Shown piece after piece: positions 32,192 through 39,774 of a stretch of DNA of 44,268 bases. The number at the start of each line of letters is the position of its first letter. The stretch's first letter is position 1. The stretch is from contig NZ_JAHBGC010000053.1 of assembly GCF_018390645.1 (NCBI RefSeq), positions 1 to 44,268 of the forward strand, written 5' to 3'. The position numbers were made by a program, and so were the translations under genes. The notes beneath the pieces are model-generated. The model ran no database searches. It saw only the letters and a program-made list of their open reading frames with translations, and was not told the origin of the DNA. This stretch comes from Ancylobacter dichloromethanicus (GTDB lineage Bacteria; Pseudomonadota; Alphaproteobacteria; Rhizobiales; Xanthobacteraceae).

Positions 32192-32845
32192 ATGGCGAAG
32201 CAGGATAGATTGAGACATTATATTGGATATTATACAAGTCGGCGAAGGCTCTTGGCGCCATTGCGCCGCGCGACCCTTTTAAGTCTCCTGCCGCAAATGG
32301 TGACGGCCGTGGGCATTCACGCGCAATCCCTCACTCCCGATCCGGCGGCGTGGCGGCCGATGTCCTACGCCAACCTGCAAGGCCCGACGCCTGACACCGC
32401 GACCTACGCCGAAATCTGGAAGGACGAGATCGATAAGAACAACCAGCTCTATCGCGAAAGCGGCGATCGCCGCTTTCTTGGCGGCAATGCACCCGCCACC
32501 GAGGCGCATTTCGTGATCTGGAGCCGCGCACGATCGGTCGTGGTGAGCCTTCTCAACACTGCGAGCGGCTGCGTCATGAAGCAAGGGAACCGTGACGCCG
32601 CCGCGCGGGTGAAACTTTGCCCGATGCGAGTGGCGATTTACGAGGGCGTCAGGGTGCGAACGCTTGATGCCGGTCGGGGCTGCTTCCTCGAACCCGCACC
32701 CGGTGCGACGCTCGATCCGTCCGCATCGGCGCCCTACGCCTCCTACGACGTTGCAACCAAGACAGTGAAGATCGGGATGCTCGTCGCGCACCAGGCTGTA
32801 GACGGCTGCTCGAATTCCATCCCGCTCGCGGAGCACCTGCCGTGA
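32192..32845 (+). CDS. Exported protein of unknown function, start uncertain
   Basis: An open frame of up to 217 residues. From ATG 32192 the first 20 codons run through an unusually AT-rich patch (32205-32240) that may instead be a promoter. TTG 32252 would give a better signal peptide (APLRRATLLSLLPQMVTAVG, then IHAQSLTPDP). ATG 32297 is also in frame. The mature part has HFVIWSRARSVVVSLLNTAS, CVMKQGNRDAAARVKLC, CFLEPAPG and ends AVDGCSNSIPLAEHLP. The four cysteines could pair. No family was recognised. Confidence 0.6.
   Translation: MAKQDRLRHYIGYYTSRRRLLAPLRRATLLSLLPQMVTAVGIHAQSLTPDPAAWRPMSYANLQGPTPDTATYAEIWKDEIDKNNQLYRESGDRRFLGGNAPATEAHFVIWSRARSVVVSLLNTASGCVMKQGNRDAAARVKLCPMRVAIYEGVRVRTLDAGRGCFLEPAPGATLDPSASAPYASYDVATKTVKIGMLVAHQAVDGCSNSIPLAEHLP
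32213..32235 (+). promoter_or_regulatory. AT-rich motif, copy B, candidate promoter
   Basis: AGACATTATATTG followed by GATATTATAC resembles the motif at 29534-29557. TTGAGA at 32210-32215 and TATACA at 32231-32236 could serve as -35 and -10 with a short 15-base spacer. It overlaps the most upstream start of the surrounding reading frame. Confidence 0.35.
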
Positions 32846-33045
32846 TCGCAGCGACTGCCACGGAGAGTGTGATGACGATGACCGCTTCTGGAGCGCGGCG
32901 TTGCCCAGACCGTCTGCCGATCGGGAGCGGAGCCTGCCACACGGGCCTGCGTCGCGGTCAAGGCAACCCTTCGGGCACGCTCCGCGTGGCCTTGACCGGC
33001 CTCGGCCGGATGGCCGGCTTTCACGGCATCGCCAGGAGGCTAGCC

Positions 33046-33417
33046 ATGGGCATCGCGGCGTCTTCCCTCGTTCTCATCTTCCTCGCCACCCCGTCTTTGG
33101 CCGTCGAGATCAGTTCCCTGCGGCCGGGCGTCTACCTTCCCGCCGACATAGGCTGCCAGGGCATCGGTGGCGCCGGCGAGCTCTATTTCGATGGCAAGAA
33201 TTTCTCCGGCCACTATCAGCTTTGCCGCACGGATCCGCTGGCTTGGCGCAACGGCTACCGCTCGACCTGCGTCGAAGCGCAGGGCGCCGACCAGCCGAAG
33301 CTCGAGGACATCGACAAGGATCCCGACCGCACAACTGCCGATGCGACCATCGTCGCGCGCTCGAACCGGGCGTTCGACTACAACAACACGCGCTATAATT
33401 TCTGCGAGGCACCATGA
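33046..33417 (+). CDS. Small exported protein of unknown function
   Basis: A 123-residue protein with signal peptide MGIAASSLVLIFLATPSLAV. The mature part reads SLRPGVYLPADIGCQGIGGA, GELYFDGKNFSGHYQLC and DYNNTRYNFCEAP, a small secreted beta domain with four cysteines. ATG 33046 has AGGAGG 8 bases upstream. The frame is open further 5', but over sequence that looks non-coding (32846-33045, rich in GGCC repeats). It overlaps the next gene by 4 bases. Not recognised. Confidence 0.72.
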   Translation: MGIAASSLVLIFLATPSLAVEISSLRPGVYLPADIGCQGIGGAGELYFDGKNFSGHYQLCRTDPLAWRNGYRSTCVEAQGADQPKLEDIDKDPDRTTADATIVARSNRAFDYNNTRYNFCEAP

Positions 33418-34082
33418 CACGGCGGCTGTCGGCCCCACTCCTCCTGTGCTTCGCGGCATCGGTCGCGCTTGCCTCTGACTGCGCCGACGGCGATCGCATG
33501 CTGCAAAATCGCGACTCGCTGGTCTCGCTCTGCCCCGACGGCTTCACCAGCAAGTCGGGCGGCTCGCTGCCCACCGCCATGAAGAACCAGCCGAACAACG
33601 TCGCGATGGTGTACGCCGCCGCCCAGAACGCCGGCGTGCCGACGGACCTCGCGCTTGCGGTGAGCTACCACGAATCGGTCGGTTTCAATTCGTGCGCTGG
33701 TTCCGACACCGGGGTCAAAGGTCCGATGCAACTCACCAAGAAGACCGGCGCTCAATACGGGTATAATCGCGACATCAACCAGGAGAATATTCTCGGCGGC
33801 ATGCAAGTGCTGAAGGCCGCGTACAATGCATGCGGCTACGACTATAGCTGCCTGGCTTCCCGCTACAACGGATCGCCCCGGCCCGGGGAGCAGGCCGGAT
33901 GGGCCAAGGGTGTTGCCGCGGCGAACCAAAGCCTCAAGAGTGACCCGGCGCTGCTGGCATCTGCGTGCGGAACACAAGCCTGCGCAATGGGCCCCGGCGA
34001 TTTCTCGACCTCCACCGGTCTCGCGGCCAATGCGCCGACGGCCGAGCAGGCGAACGTCATTGTGGCTCCAAGCCAAGTTTGA
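33414..34082 (+). CDS. Second lytic transglycosylase-like exported protein
   Basis: A 222-residue protein with signal peptide ending near SVALASD. SLT-type domain: MVYAAAQNAGVPTDLALAVS, YHESVGFNS with the catalytic Glu, GVKGPMQLTKKTGAQYGYNR, GGMQVLKAAYNACGYDYSCL and SRYNGSPRPGEQ in place of the usual AYNAG. A low-complexity tail follows. It differs from the VirB1-like protein at 28776-29510 and belongs to the opposite operon, so this element encodes two peptidoglycan-cleaving enzymes. The start overlaps the previous stop by 4 bases. Confidence 0.82.
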   Translation: MTRRLSAPLLLCFAASVALASDCADGDRMLQNRDSLVSLCPDGFTSKSGGSLPTAMKNQPNNVAMVYAAAQNAGVPTDLALAVSYHESVGFNSCAGSDTGVKGPMQLTKKTGAQYGYNRDINQENILGGMQVLKAAYNACGYDYSCLASRYNGSPRPGEQAGWAKGVAAANQSLKSDPALLASACGTQACAMGPGDFSTSTGLAANAPTAEQANVIVAPSQV

Positions 34083-34135
34083 AGCACTGCAGGATGGCCG
34101 CCGCGATCAGGACGCGCAGCGTTCTGCCAACCGGG

Positions 34136-34162
34136 CTTCCTCGGACCTATTGCCCGAGGAAG
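34136..34162. terminator. Hairpin after the plus-strand exported-protein operon
   Basis: CTTCCTCGG and CCGAGGAAG form a perfect 9-bp stem with a 9-base loop, 53 bases after the transglycosylase stop. A second, stronger stem (CCGCGGCGC / GCGCCGCGG) lies at 34192-34215. No T-runs follow, so termination is only likely. The rest of 34083-34392 shows no gene. Confidence 0.4.
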
Positions 34163-34392
34163 TTACTCGGCTGGCATCCTCTTCGACGATGCCGCGGCGC
34201 TTGCGGGCGCCGCGGTCAGAGCGAGCATTGCGGCTTGGAGGTTGAGCCGACCATATCCATCCGAAATGGCCGCCCTGCGGATTTCCCCTCTTGCCTCTCA
34301 CGTCCGCCATCATCCGCGGATGCAACGCTCGGACGGCCAGCCGCGGGTGACCGAGGGCCTTATTGCATCCGTGGACCTGCGAGAGACGACCT

Positions 34393-34638
34393 TCAGTTCA
34401 GCTCGCCCGGGTCGCGGATGATGAAGGGAGAGAAGGCGCTCAGTTGCTCCTCGGTCGATGCACACAGATCGCCGCCACGATAGTGCGCGTGGACCAGCGC
34501 CCAGAAGACGACTTCATCTGAGCGCCCGGCAAACAAGGCCTTCTGCAAGGTGCGCCCGATCAGGGTCACCGCGCGTGCGGGATCGTAGCGGGCGTGCAGT
34601 TCATCGGCGACGATCTTGGTATCGGCAGTCCGAATCAC
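34393..34638 (-). CDS. Small hypothetical protein downstream of traI
   Basis: An 81-residue protein, GTG start with GGAGGA upstream. It reads KIVADELHARYDPARAVTLI, then GRTLQKALFAGRSDEVVFWA and LVHAHYRGGD, predicted mostly helical. No family is recognised. It begins 28 bases after the homoserine-lactone synthase gene on the same strand and is probably co-transcribed, so it may be produced under quorum control. Confidence 0.65.
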   Translation of the reverse strand: MIRTADTKIVADELHARYDPARAVTLIGRTLQKALFAGRSDEVVFWALVHAHYRGGDLCASTEEQLSAFSPFIIRDPGELN

Positions 34639-34666
34639 GCGGTTTCCTCCGTTGGTCTTGTTGTGA

Positions 34667-35290
34667 TCAGGCCGCGATTGGCCAGGGCGGCCTGGCGAGG
34701 ACCGGCTCGGCCGTACCGCGGGCCTGATGGATCGCCGCGAGGGTCTCGGAATTGAATGACATTCGCAGCGCCACGACTTCGTCGCGACCGATGCGCTTGG
34801 GAAAGCCGAGCGGGCGGACGAAGAAGCGCAACTGCATCGCGATCACCATCAACCGCCAGTCGATCGCCACCGTCACCGTGTCGACGCGGTTGGCCATCCC
34901 CCATTCCACGACGCCTTGTGCAAGCTCGAGGAAGGGGCCCGTCCCTCGGGGGCGCATCTCCCGATATCCCGGCGCCACGCAAAATCGCGTCCATTCAAAG
35001 ACGCGCGGCCCGCGCGGCGCCTTGCGCCGGCACAAATCCCCAAGCACGTCGCTGAGCAGATGAGGCCGCGTCGTCGGCAGCAGGCGCTGATAGCCGACGA
35101 TCTCGTCGCCACGCAGGCATATCTGATGAATGGCGTGCTCATCATCGAAGCGGTCGCGCTCGCGATAGTCAGGATGGCGCAGATCCTCCCATCCCTTTTC
35201 CTCGACAAAGATTGCATGGCGTAGGCGATAGGCTCGGTCCATCAGCACAGCGTGGCGCTCGACGTCCGAGCCGGGAATGACCAAGAGCAT
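34667..35290 (-). CDS. traI: Acyl-homoserine-lactone synthase (LuxI/TraI family)
   Basis: A 207-residue LuxI-type enzyme making an acyl-homoserine lactone from S-adenosylmethionine and acyl carrier protein. The N-terminal signature is complete: Arg24, Phe28 and Trp34 in RLRHAIFVEEKGW, then RFDDEHA with the conserved Asp residues, GYQRLLPT, and VFEWTRFCV with the conserved Glu and Arg. The C-terminal acyl-chain pocket begins near residue 140. GAGGAA precedes ATG 35290. On rhizobial elements such a gene switches conjugation or excision on at high donor density. The matching LuxR/TraR is not in the window. Confidence 0.93.
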   Translation of the reverse strand: MLLVIPGSDVERHAVLMDRAYRLRHAIFVEEKGWEDLRHPDYRERDRFDDEHAIHQICLRGDEIVGYQRLLPTTRPHLLSDVLGDLCRRKAPRGPRVFEWTRFCVAPGYREMRPRGTGPFLELAQGVVEWGMANRVDTVTVAIDWRLMVIAMQLRFFVRPLGFPKRIGRDEVVALRMSFNSETLAAIHQARGTAEPVLARPPWPIAA

Positions 35291-35307
35291 GGCGAGTTCC
35301 TCAGCTT

Positions 35308-35374
35308 GTTGTGCAAGCCGAGTTGTTCATGCTCGAAAAAATCCCGGTATGGTCACTAAGCACCATTGCACAAC
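35308..35374. promoter_or_regulatory. Inverted repeat upstream of traI
   Basis: GTTGTGCAA (35308-35316) and TTGCACAAC (35366-35374) are exact reverse complements 49 bases apart, directly upstream of the synthase start. TTGTGCAA resembles half of a lux/tra box. They may be two half-sites or operators for a LuxR-type activator. Apart from this, 35291-35592 shows no gene. Confidence 0.35.
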
Positions 35375-35592
35375 CATCGTGGGTCGTGGTTGGGCTCTTC
35401 GGTCAGAGCTCTTGACGACGCATCATCCGGCCGCCGCCGATCGGTCCATCGGCCGCTCTCAAAGCCAAGCCAAGGAACGTTACCATGGTAGGCCCAACGG
35501 ATTTGCGACACCAAAGACAATGAGCGCCCACAGACCCCGGCTGGCGGGATGGCGATCCAGCAACGGCATGCGGTCCCGGCCTGGGGCCTGCG

Positions 35593-35886
35593 TCAATGCC
35601 GCGTGTGAGCCTCGCTTTCGGCCGGCGCTTCGGTTGGAAGGCCGACCCCATGGCCGAACGGGATATAGCCGAGCTCGTCACACAGGTCCCGAAAGGCGAC
35701 CCGGCAGCGCTCCTTTTCCGCCCTGGCCGTCAGGCATCTGCGCTGATGAGCGTCGGGCGATGAAACATCGGGAGATGAGCTCGAGCGAATCGCGTTTTCC
35801 CAGGCGACCAGCGCATCGATATAGGCACGATGGGCCGCAATCGTGCGTTGCTCCAGCGTCTTGCGGAGAAGGTCGTGCGGATCCAC
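35593..35886 (-). CDS. TraM-like quorum-sensing antiactivator (tentative)
   Basis: A 97-residue, mostly helical protein: TIAAHRAYIDALVAWENAI near residues 15-33, LTARAEKERCRVAFRDLCDE near 50-69, LGYIP near 70-74. The arrangement of an AHR motif followed about 51 residues later by LGYIP matches Agrobacterium TraM (IRTHRR ... LGFIP) as I remember it. TraM binds TraR and blocks activation until enough signal is present. Position upstream of traI on the same strand supports this. The start is probably GTG 35886, without a strong ribosome-binding site. Overall similarity is low. Confidence 0.5.
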   Translation of the reverse strand: MDPHDLLRKTLEQRTIAAHRAYIDALVAWENAIRSSSSPDVSSPDAHQRRCLTARAEKERCRVAFRDLCDELGYIPFGHGVGLPTEAPAESEAHTRH

Positions 35887-36451
35887 CGTTGCGCGTCCCC
35901 GAAGCAGGTGTCTGCGGTACGCCCCCGCAAACGATCTCTCTGACTCTTGGTGATCGGGGAGTTCGAAACCGTGCTAGACGGCCCTGTGGCCTTTAGTTCG
36001 GGTGAACCTGTTGCATACGCCGCAGGCTCCCCGACCATAAGGTCAAGGAGTTTGATGCCGTAACGGCCGGCACCAACCGCTAGCAGGGGTTTCGACGCCC
36101 CAAGGCAGCGCGTACTGCCTCACGGCGACTCATACTTCACAAGGCGCGTGCATTCCAGTTCGGATCGCTAAATGCATGATCGTTCTGAAGGATCTTGGGC
36201 GTCTCCCCATCGGGGCCGGGCCGGCGGCTGCGCTGAAGCCCCGCGTGGGTCTTCCCCCGTTCGGGCGGCCATCCCTGACGCGGAACCGGCCTTCGCCGAC
36301 GACGAAAGCGCGGCCCGAGCGTCGCAACGACACGCCACAACCGGACACATGGTCCCCTCGTGGTCCGGGGGAAGCGGAGCGCGGTATGAACTCCGCCGGC
36401 ATGCCCACGTTTAGAAACCCTAATCGAGCCACCCTCGGAGAGGAGAACGCT
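35887..36451. other. 565-base stretch without recognisable gene
   Basis: Frames here are open only because of high GC content, and none shows a family pattern or good start. No tRNA or attachment site was seen. It may hold the promoters of the TraM-like gene (leftward) and of the small gene at 36452. Confidence 0.4.
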
Positions 36452-36745
36452 GTGTTCGGCTCATTGAAATCCTGGCTGGACCGGCGCCGGGCCATTCGCC
36501 GTCGCTGGCAGGCGGATGCCTGCCGTCTTGTGCGGGGTGATGAGCGCAATGCCTATTATGAGGCACAGCGCCTGGCGGCCCGCGCCAGGGTCGCGGGAAG
36601 GGTCGGGGAATTCGCGCATTGGGCCAAGGTCGCCGCTGAGGTGGCGCGGATCTCGCACCGCGCCGAAATGGATCTCGCAAGAGTCCAGGCGATCGTCGAC
36701 GAGGATCTGCGGTGCGGGGACGAGCGCTCGCAAGATTCTTCCTGA
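36452..36745 (+). CDS. Small hypothetical protein of mobile elements
   Basis: A 97-residue basic, helical protein: FGSLKSWLDRRRAIRRRWQA, then LVRGDERNAYYEAQRLAARA and EFAHWAKVAAEVARISHRAE. I recall similar short proteins in rhizobial plasmids and integrative elements, but no function is known. The start is GTG 36452 with GGAGAGGAG 6-14 bases upstream. A longer in-frame ATG at 36176 is rejected because its N-terminal part looks non-coding. Confidence 0.7.
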   Translation: MFGSLKSWLDRRRAIRRRWQADACRLVRGDERNAYYEAQRLAARARVAGRVGEFAHWAKVAAEVARISHRAEMDLARVQAIVDEDLRCGDERSQDSS

Positions 36746-36979
36746 GAGCCGGCGCGACAAGCACCATCAGGCGTCGAAGCCGATACGTCAGGCGCGGTGT
36801 TCGTTCGGGGAGGCAGGTCCAACCGGAAACAGCCCAATCACGCTCTCTTGCGATGTCTCCTGGCCCGTTCCCGGATCTTCCACGATCAACCCGCTGCGGG
36901 GTCGGCTACGCGGAGCGTGCCGCCGCTGCGGCGTAGTGCCTTCGCGGTGATCGCGACCGGTCCCGGTCCAACTGGGGAG

Positions 36980-37011
36980 CCATCGAGCGGGAATTGGCCC
37001 GCTCCCGATGG
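36980..37011 (+). promoter_or_regulatory. Hairpin ahead of the ribosome-binding site of the gene at 37021
   Basis: CCATCGAGCGGG and CCCGCTCCCGATGG can pair around AATTGG. The 3' arm ends within the GGAG that serves ATG 37021, so folding could limit translation. Confidence 0.4.
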
Positions 37012-37020
37012 AGCCTCACG

Positions 37021-37206
37021 ATGTCGAACGATCTTTCCCTCGCCCAGGACGCCGCTTTCCAGCTTGCCCGCACCCTGATGGTTCCCGTCACGCTTTTCCG
37101 CTCCGGCGTCGAGTTCGGCGTCCTCCCGTCCGACGAGCTCGACGGCAACGATGTCATCATCCTCTTCGAGTATGATCCCTATGCGGGCGGGCGGCCGGTT
37201 CATTGA
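37021..37206 (+). CDS. Small hypothetical protein, 61 residues
   Basis: A short acidic protein: LSLAQDAAFQLARTLMVPVT, LFRSGVEFGVLPSDELDG, VIILFEYDPYAGGRPVH. It is soluble and probably compact. GGAG lies upstream of ATG 37021. No family name is known to me, but its context among DUF3991, DUF1419 and DUF3085 genes is typical of conserved mobile-element genes of Rhizobiales. The 275 bases before it and the 291 bases after it hold no recognised gene. A perfect palindrome CCCGCACGTGCGGG lies at 37421-37434. Confidence 0.6.
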   Translation: MSNDLSLAQDAAFQLARTLMVPVTLFRSGVEFGVLPSDELDGNDVIILFEYDPYAGGRPVH

Positions 37207-37497
37207 ACCGGCCTTCGCCGCGACCCTTCAACCGCGGCCGGCTCCGCCCCACGAAAGCCGCCCAGACCAATCTGCCCGGTCGGCAAGACCCTCGAATTTT
37301 CGCTGCCGCTGGCGCCATGCCGGCCGCAAGGGAGGCTGCGCCGCGCTGGATAGTCCGCATGATCGATCGTTCGCGAGCGCGCCCTTGCGGCCGGCCGGCT
37401 TCGCGGCCGGTGGGGTTGGTCCCGCACGTGCGGGAAAAGGAAGGCAACCGAAGAAAGGGCTGGACAATGCCTGTGTGGCGGGTTCGGCGTAGACACG

Positions 37498-38427
37498 ATG
37501 GAGAAGAGGGACATCGAAGCGCTGCGAGAAAGGATCCCGTGCGCCGCGGTATTGGAAAAGGCTGGCTTCGCCGTCGACCTCAAGGAGAGCACGCGCAAGG
37601 CGGTGAAGTACCGGCGCGGCGCCAGTGAGATCGTCATCGTCATTCATGGCGGACGCGGCTGGTTCGATCCTCTGTCCGACGCGAAGGGCGACGTCTTCTC
37701 GCTCGCGGTCCATCTCGGTGCTGACGACTTCGCCGAGGCGCTGAAGGCGGTCGGTGAGCTGGTGGGCTTCGTCCCCACGCAACTGGAATGGAGGCGTTCA
37801 GCGCGGCAGTTGCCGGCGTCGACGGTCGCGAACCGCTGGACTTGGAGATTGCCGCCGCGACCGGGTTCGTCCGCGTGGCGGTATCTCACGCAAGCTCGTG
37901 CCATTCCCGATCATGTCATCGAGCGCGCCGTCGGCGCCGATCGCCTGCGCGAGGGGCCACATGGCAGCATGTGGGCGGCCCATACCGACGAAGCTGGGGC
38001 GGTCGTCGGCTGGGAAGAGCGCGGGCCGGAATGGCGCGGCTTTGCTTCCGGCGGAGCGAAGCGTCTGTTTCGCTTCGGTCCGGTGGACGCGCGTCGGGTC
38101 TGCGTCACCGAGGCGGCCATCGATGCGCTGAGCCTCGCCGCCATCGAGGTCCTTCGGCCGGACACCCTCTATGTGAGCACCGGTGGCGGCTGGTCTTCCG
38201 CGACCGACAGTGCCATCCGCGCCCTTGCAGAGCGGGGTGATACCACTCTCGTGGCCGCCACCGATCACAACCGGCAGGGCGAGGCCTTTGCGGCACGCCT
38301 CCGCGCGCTCGCGCAGGCGACCGGCGCGGCTTACGCCCGCGCGCAGCCGAGGGGTGTCGACTGGAATGAGGACCTCGCGGGGCTCATGCGGCGCTGGGCG
38401 AGCGAGCCGGTCGCGGCGAGCGGGTGA
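37498..38427 (+). CDS. DUF3991 and Toprim domain protein (primase-related)
   Basis: A 309-residue protein. N-terminal zinc-less primase-like region (IPCAAVLEKAGFAVDLKEST, GRGWFDPLSDAKGDVFSLAV), then DUF3991 (AWRYLTQARAIPDHVIERAV, SMWAAHTDEAGAVVGWEERG), then a Toprim fold with VCVTEAAIDALSLAAIE (catalytic Glu) and TTLVAATDHNRQGEAFAARL (Asp motif, DHNRQG in place of DxDxxG). Proteins of this kind accompany conjugative elements and may prime or process transferred DNA. No strong ribosome-binding site precedes ATG 37498. Confidence 0.85.
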   Translation: MEKRDIEALRERIPCAAVLEKAGFAVDLKESTRKAVKYRRGASEIVIVIHGGRGWFDPLSDAKGDVFSLAVHLGADDFAEALKAVGELVGFVPTQLEWRRSARQLPASTVANRWTWRLPPRPGSSAWRYLTQARAIPDHVIERAVGADRLREGPHGSMWAAHTDEAGAVVGWEERGPEWRGFASGGAKRLFRFGPVDARRVCVTEAAIDALSLAAIEVLRPDTLYVSTGGGWSSATDSAIRALAERGDTTLVAATDHNRQGEAFAARLRALAQATGAAYARAQPRGVDWNEDLAGLMRRWASEPVAASG

Positions 38428-38656
38428 AGCCCGCATCCGCGGCGAGCAGAATGAGGAGGAAAGGAGGGGAACGAGCGAGAGGAACGGCGCTGCCGCATGC
38501 TCGCCGGCCGCGTCAAGGGTGAAGCTTCGCCCGGCTGCGCCGGCCCTTGACCCGGCCGGACTACGATGCGGCCGTGGAAGGGGATCCTGAAGGGCTGAAG
38601 ATGATGGCGATCCAAGAGGATGAGCCGCGCTCCCGCCCGGCTGAAGGAGCCCCGCC

Positions 38657-39262
38657 ATGACCCTCTCCGCCCCCATTCGCAAGGTGTTCCAAGGCGTCGC
38701 CGACCGGCGCCAGATGTTTCGCATGTTCGACCGTCACGCGCAGCGACCGGGCCGATGGGAGAACGATGACAGCGCCCTCTATCGCGGCGAATGGTTCGAG
38801 ATCGGCGAAGCCGAGCACAACTACATGTTCGACGTTCTGCCGCCGCTGTGGATGCGCGGGGACATTTTCGCGATGCGCGAGTTCCTGACCGGCAGCATCA
38901 CCAGCGTCTTTTTCGCGCTGATGATCGACGGCCGGTCACGGCATTTCCACGGCTATTGCGACCTGTCGGATCGGCGCTCGCCTGAGGTGCTGCGCGCCGC
39001 GATTGTGGAACGTGAGGCGAGGCCGGTGAGGGCGATGACCCGCGCGGAGCGCCTCGAGCACATCTGGAGTGTGACGAACGACGACTATCGCGGTTATGCC
39101 GACGGGCGGTTCCCCCACGCCTTGCGTGGCGAGCGCGTCGTCATCGTCTATGGCGCCGATCGTTGCCGCGGCTTCCAGCTGCTCGATCGTCTCACCGATA
39201 CGCAGATCGCCTCCAAGCTACCGGTTCATCTGCGCTACCTGCCCGAAGCGATCGCCGCGTAG
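38657..39262 (+). CDS. DUF1419 domain protein
   Basis: A 201-residue protein matching DUF1419, found mainly on rhizobial plasmids. Recognised segments are RKVFQGVADRRQMFRMFDRH, YRGEWFEIGEAEHNYMFDVL, PPLWMRGDIFAMREFLTGSI and FFALMIDGRSRHFHGYCDL. No biochemical role is established. AAGGAG precedes ATG 38657. The C-terminal part (ERLEHIWSVTNDDYRGYADG) is typical of the longer family members. It is followed 8 bases later by the DUF3085 gene. Confidence 0.85.
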   Translation: MTLSAPIRKVFQGVADRRQMFRMFDRHAQRPGRWENDDSALYRGEWFEIGEAEHNYMFDVLPPLWMRGDIFAMREFLTGSITSVFFALMIDGRSRHFHGYCDLSDRRSPEVLRAAIVEREARPVRAMTRAERLEHIWSVTNDDYRGYADGRFPHALRGERVVIVYGADRCRGFQLLDRLTDTQIASKLPVHLRYLPEAIAA

Positions 39263-39270
39263 GTGCCGCC

Positions 39271-39669
39271 ATGTTCACCTTCTCCGTGACGGCAGTCCAC
39301 AGGGTCATCACACGCGGACGCATCGACGCGTTCCTCAATGGCGGCTTCCGCAACCCGAACTACGGCCTTGCTCCCGGCAAGGACGAGCAGCCCGGCCTGT
39401 GGCTGGTCGGCGATGAGGGCGTTTACCTCCTCTCGAACGGCAAGCTCGCCGAGGGCCAACGCCCACTCGTCGTCTATGCCGAGGAATGCGATCCGAAGAC
39501 CAACCCCGACTGCTGGCACTACAAGCGCCAGCATTTCGGCGCGGATGACGGCATCGATTTTCTCGATGCGGCCGCGCTTGCCAGGCTGCTCGCCGCCTCA
39601 CCGGGCGCCACGCACCTGAGAATCGCGACGACCGACACCAGCCTGGTGCTCACCCCGATCCGACGCTGA
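39271..39669 (+). CDS. DUF3085 domain protein
   Basis: A 132-residue protein matching DUF3085: FRNPNYGLAPGKDEQPGLWL, GDEGVYLLSNG, VYAEECDPKTNPDCWHYKRQ and FGADDGIDFLDA. The family is found on mobile elements of Alphaproteobacteria beside DUF1419, as here, and has no known function. The start is ATG 39271. The upstream site is weak, so translation may be coupled to the DUF1419 gene 8 bases before. Confidence 0.83.
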   Translation: MFTFSVTAVHRVITRGRIDAFLNGGFRNPNYGLAPGKDEQPGLWLVGDEGVYLLSNGKLAEGQRPLVVYAEECDPKTNPDCWHYKRQHFGADDGIDFLDAAALARLLAASPGATHLRIATTDTSLVLTPIRR

Positions 39670-39774
39670 CCTGGTGGGCCGCCAAGGCCCGCCCTCTCCC
39701 GACAATCCAGCGCGTTCGACCCAGCCCTCCTGCGGGGTCGATGGCGCGCGCCCTCATCACAGGAGACCGCCGCC

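Noticed and set aside
35281..35400. Canonical 18-bp tra box upstream of traI
   Set aside because: Only widely spaced 9-base inverted arms were found. No contiguous dyad of the ACGTGCAGATCTGCACGT type is present.
35887..36451. Possible attachment site or tRNA gene in the gene-free stretch
   Set aside because: No cloverleaf or TTCGANTC-type arm in proper context and no matching repeat elsewhere in the window.
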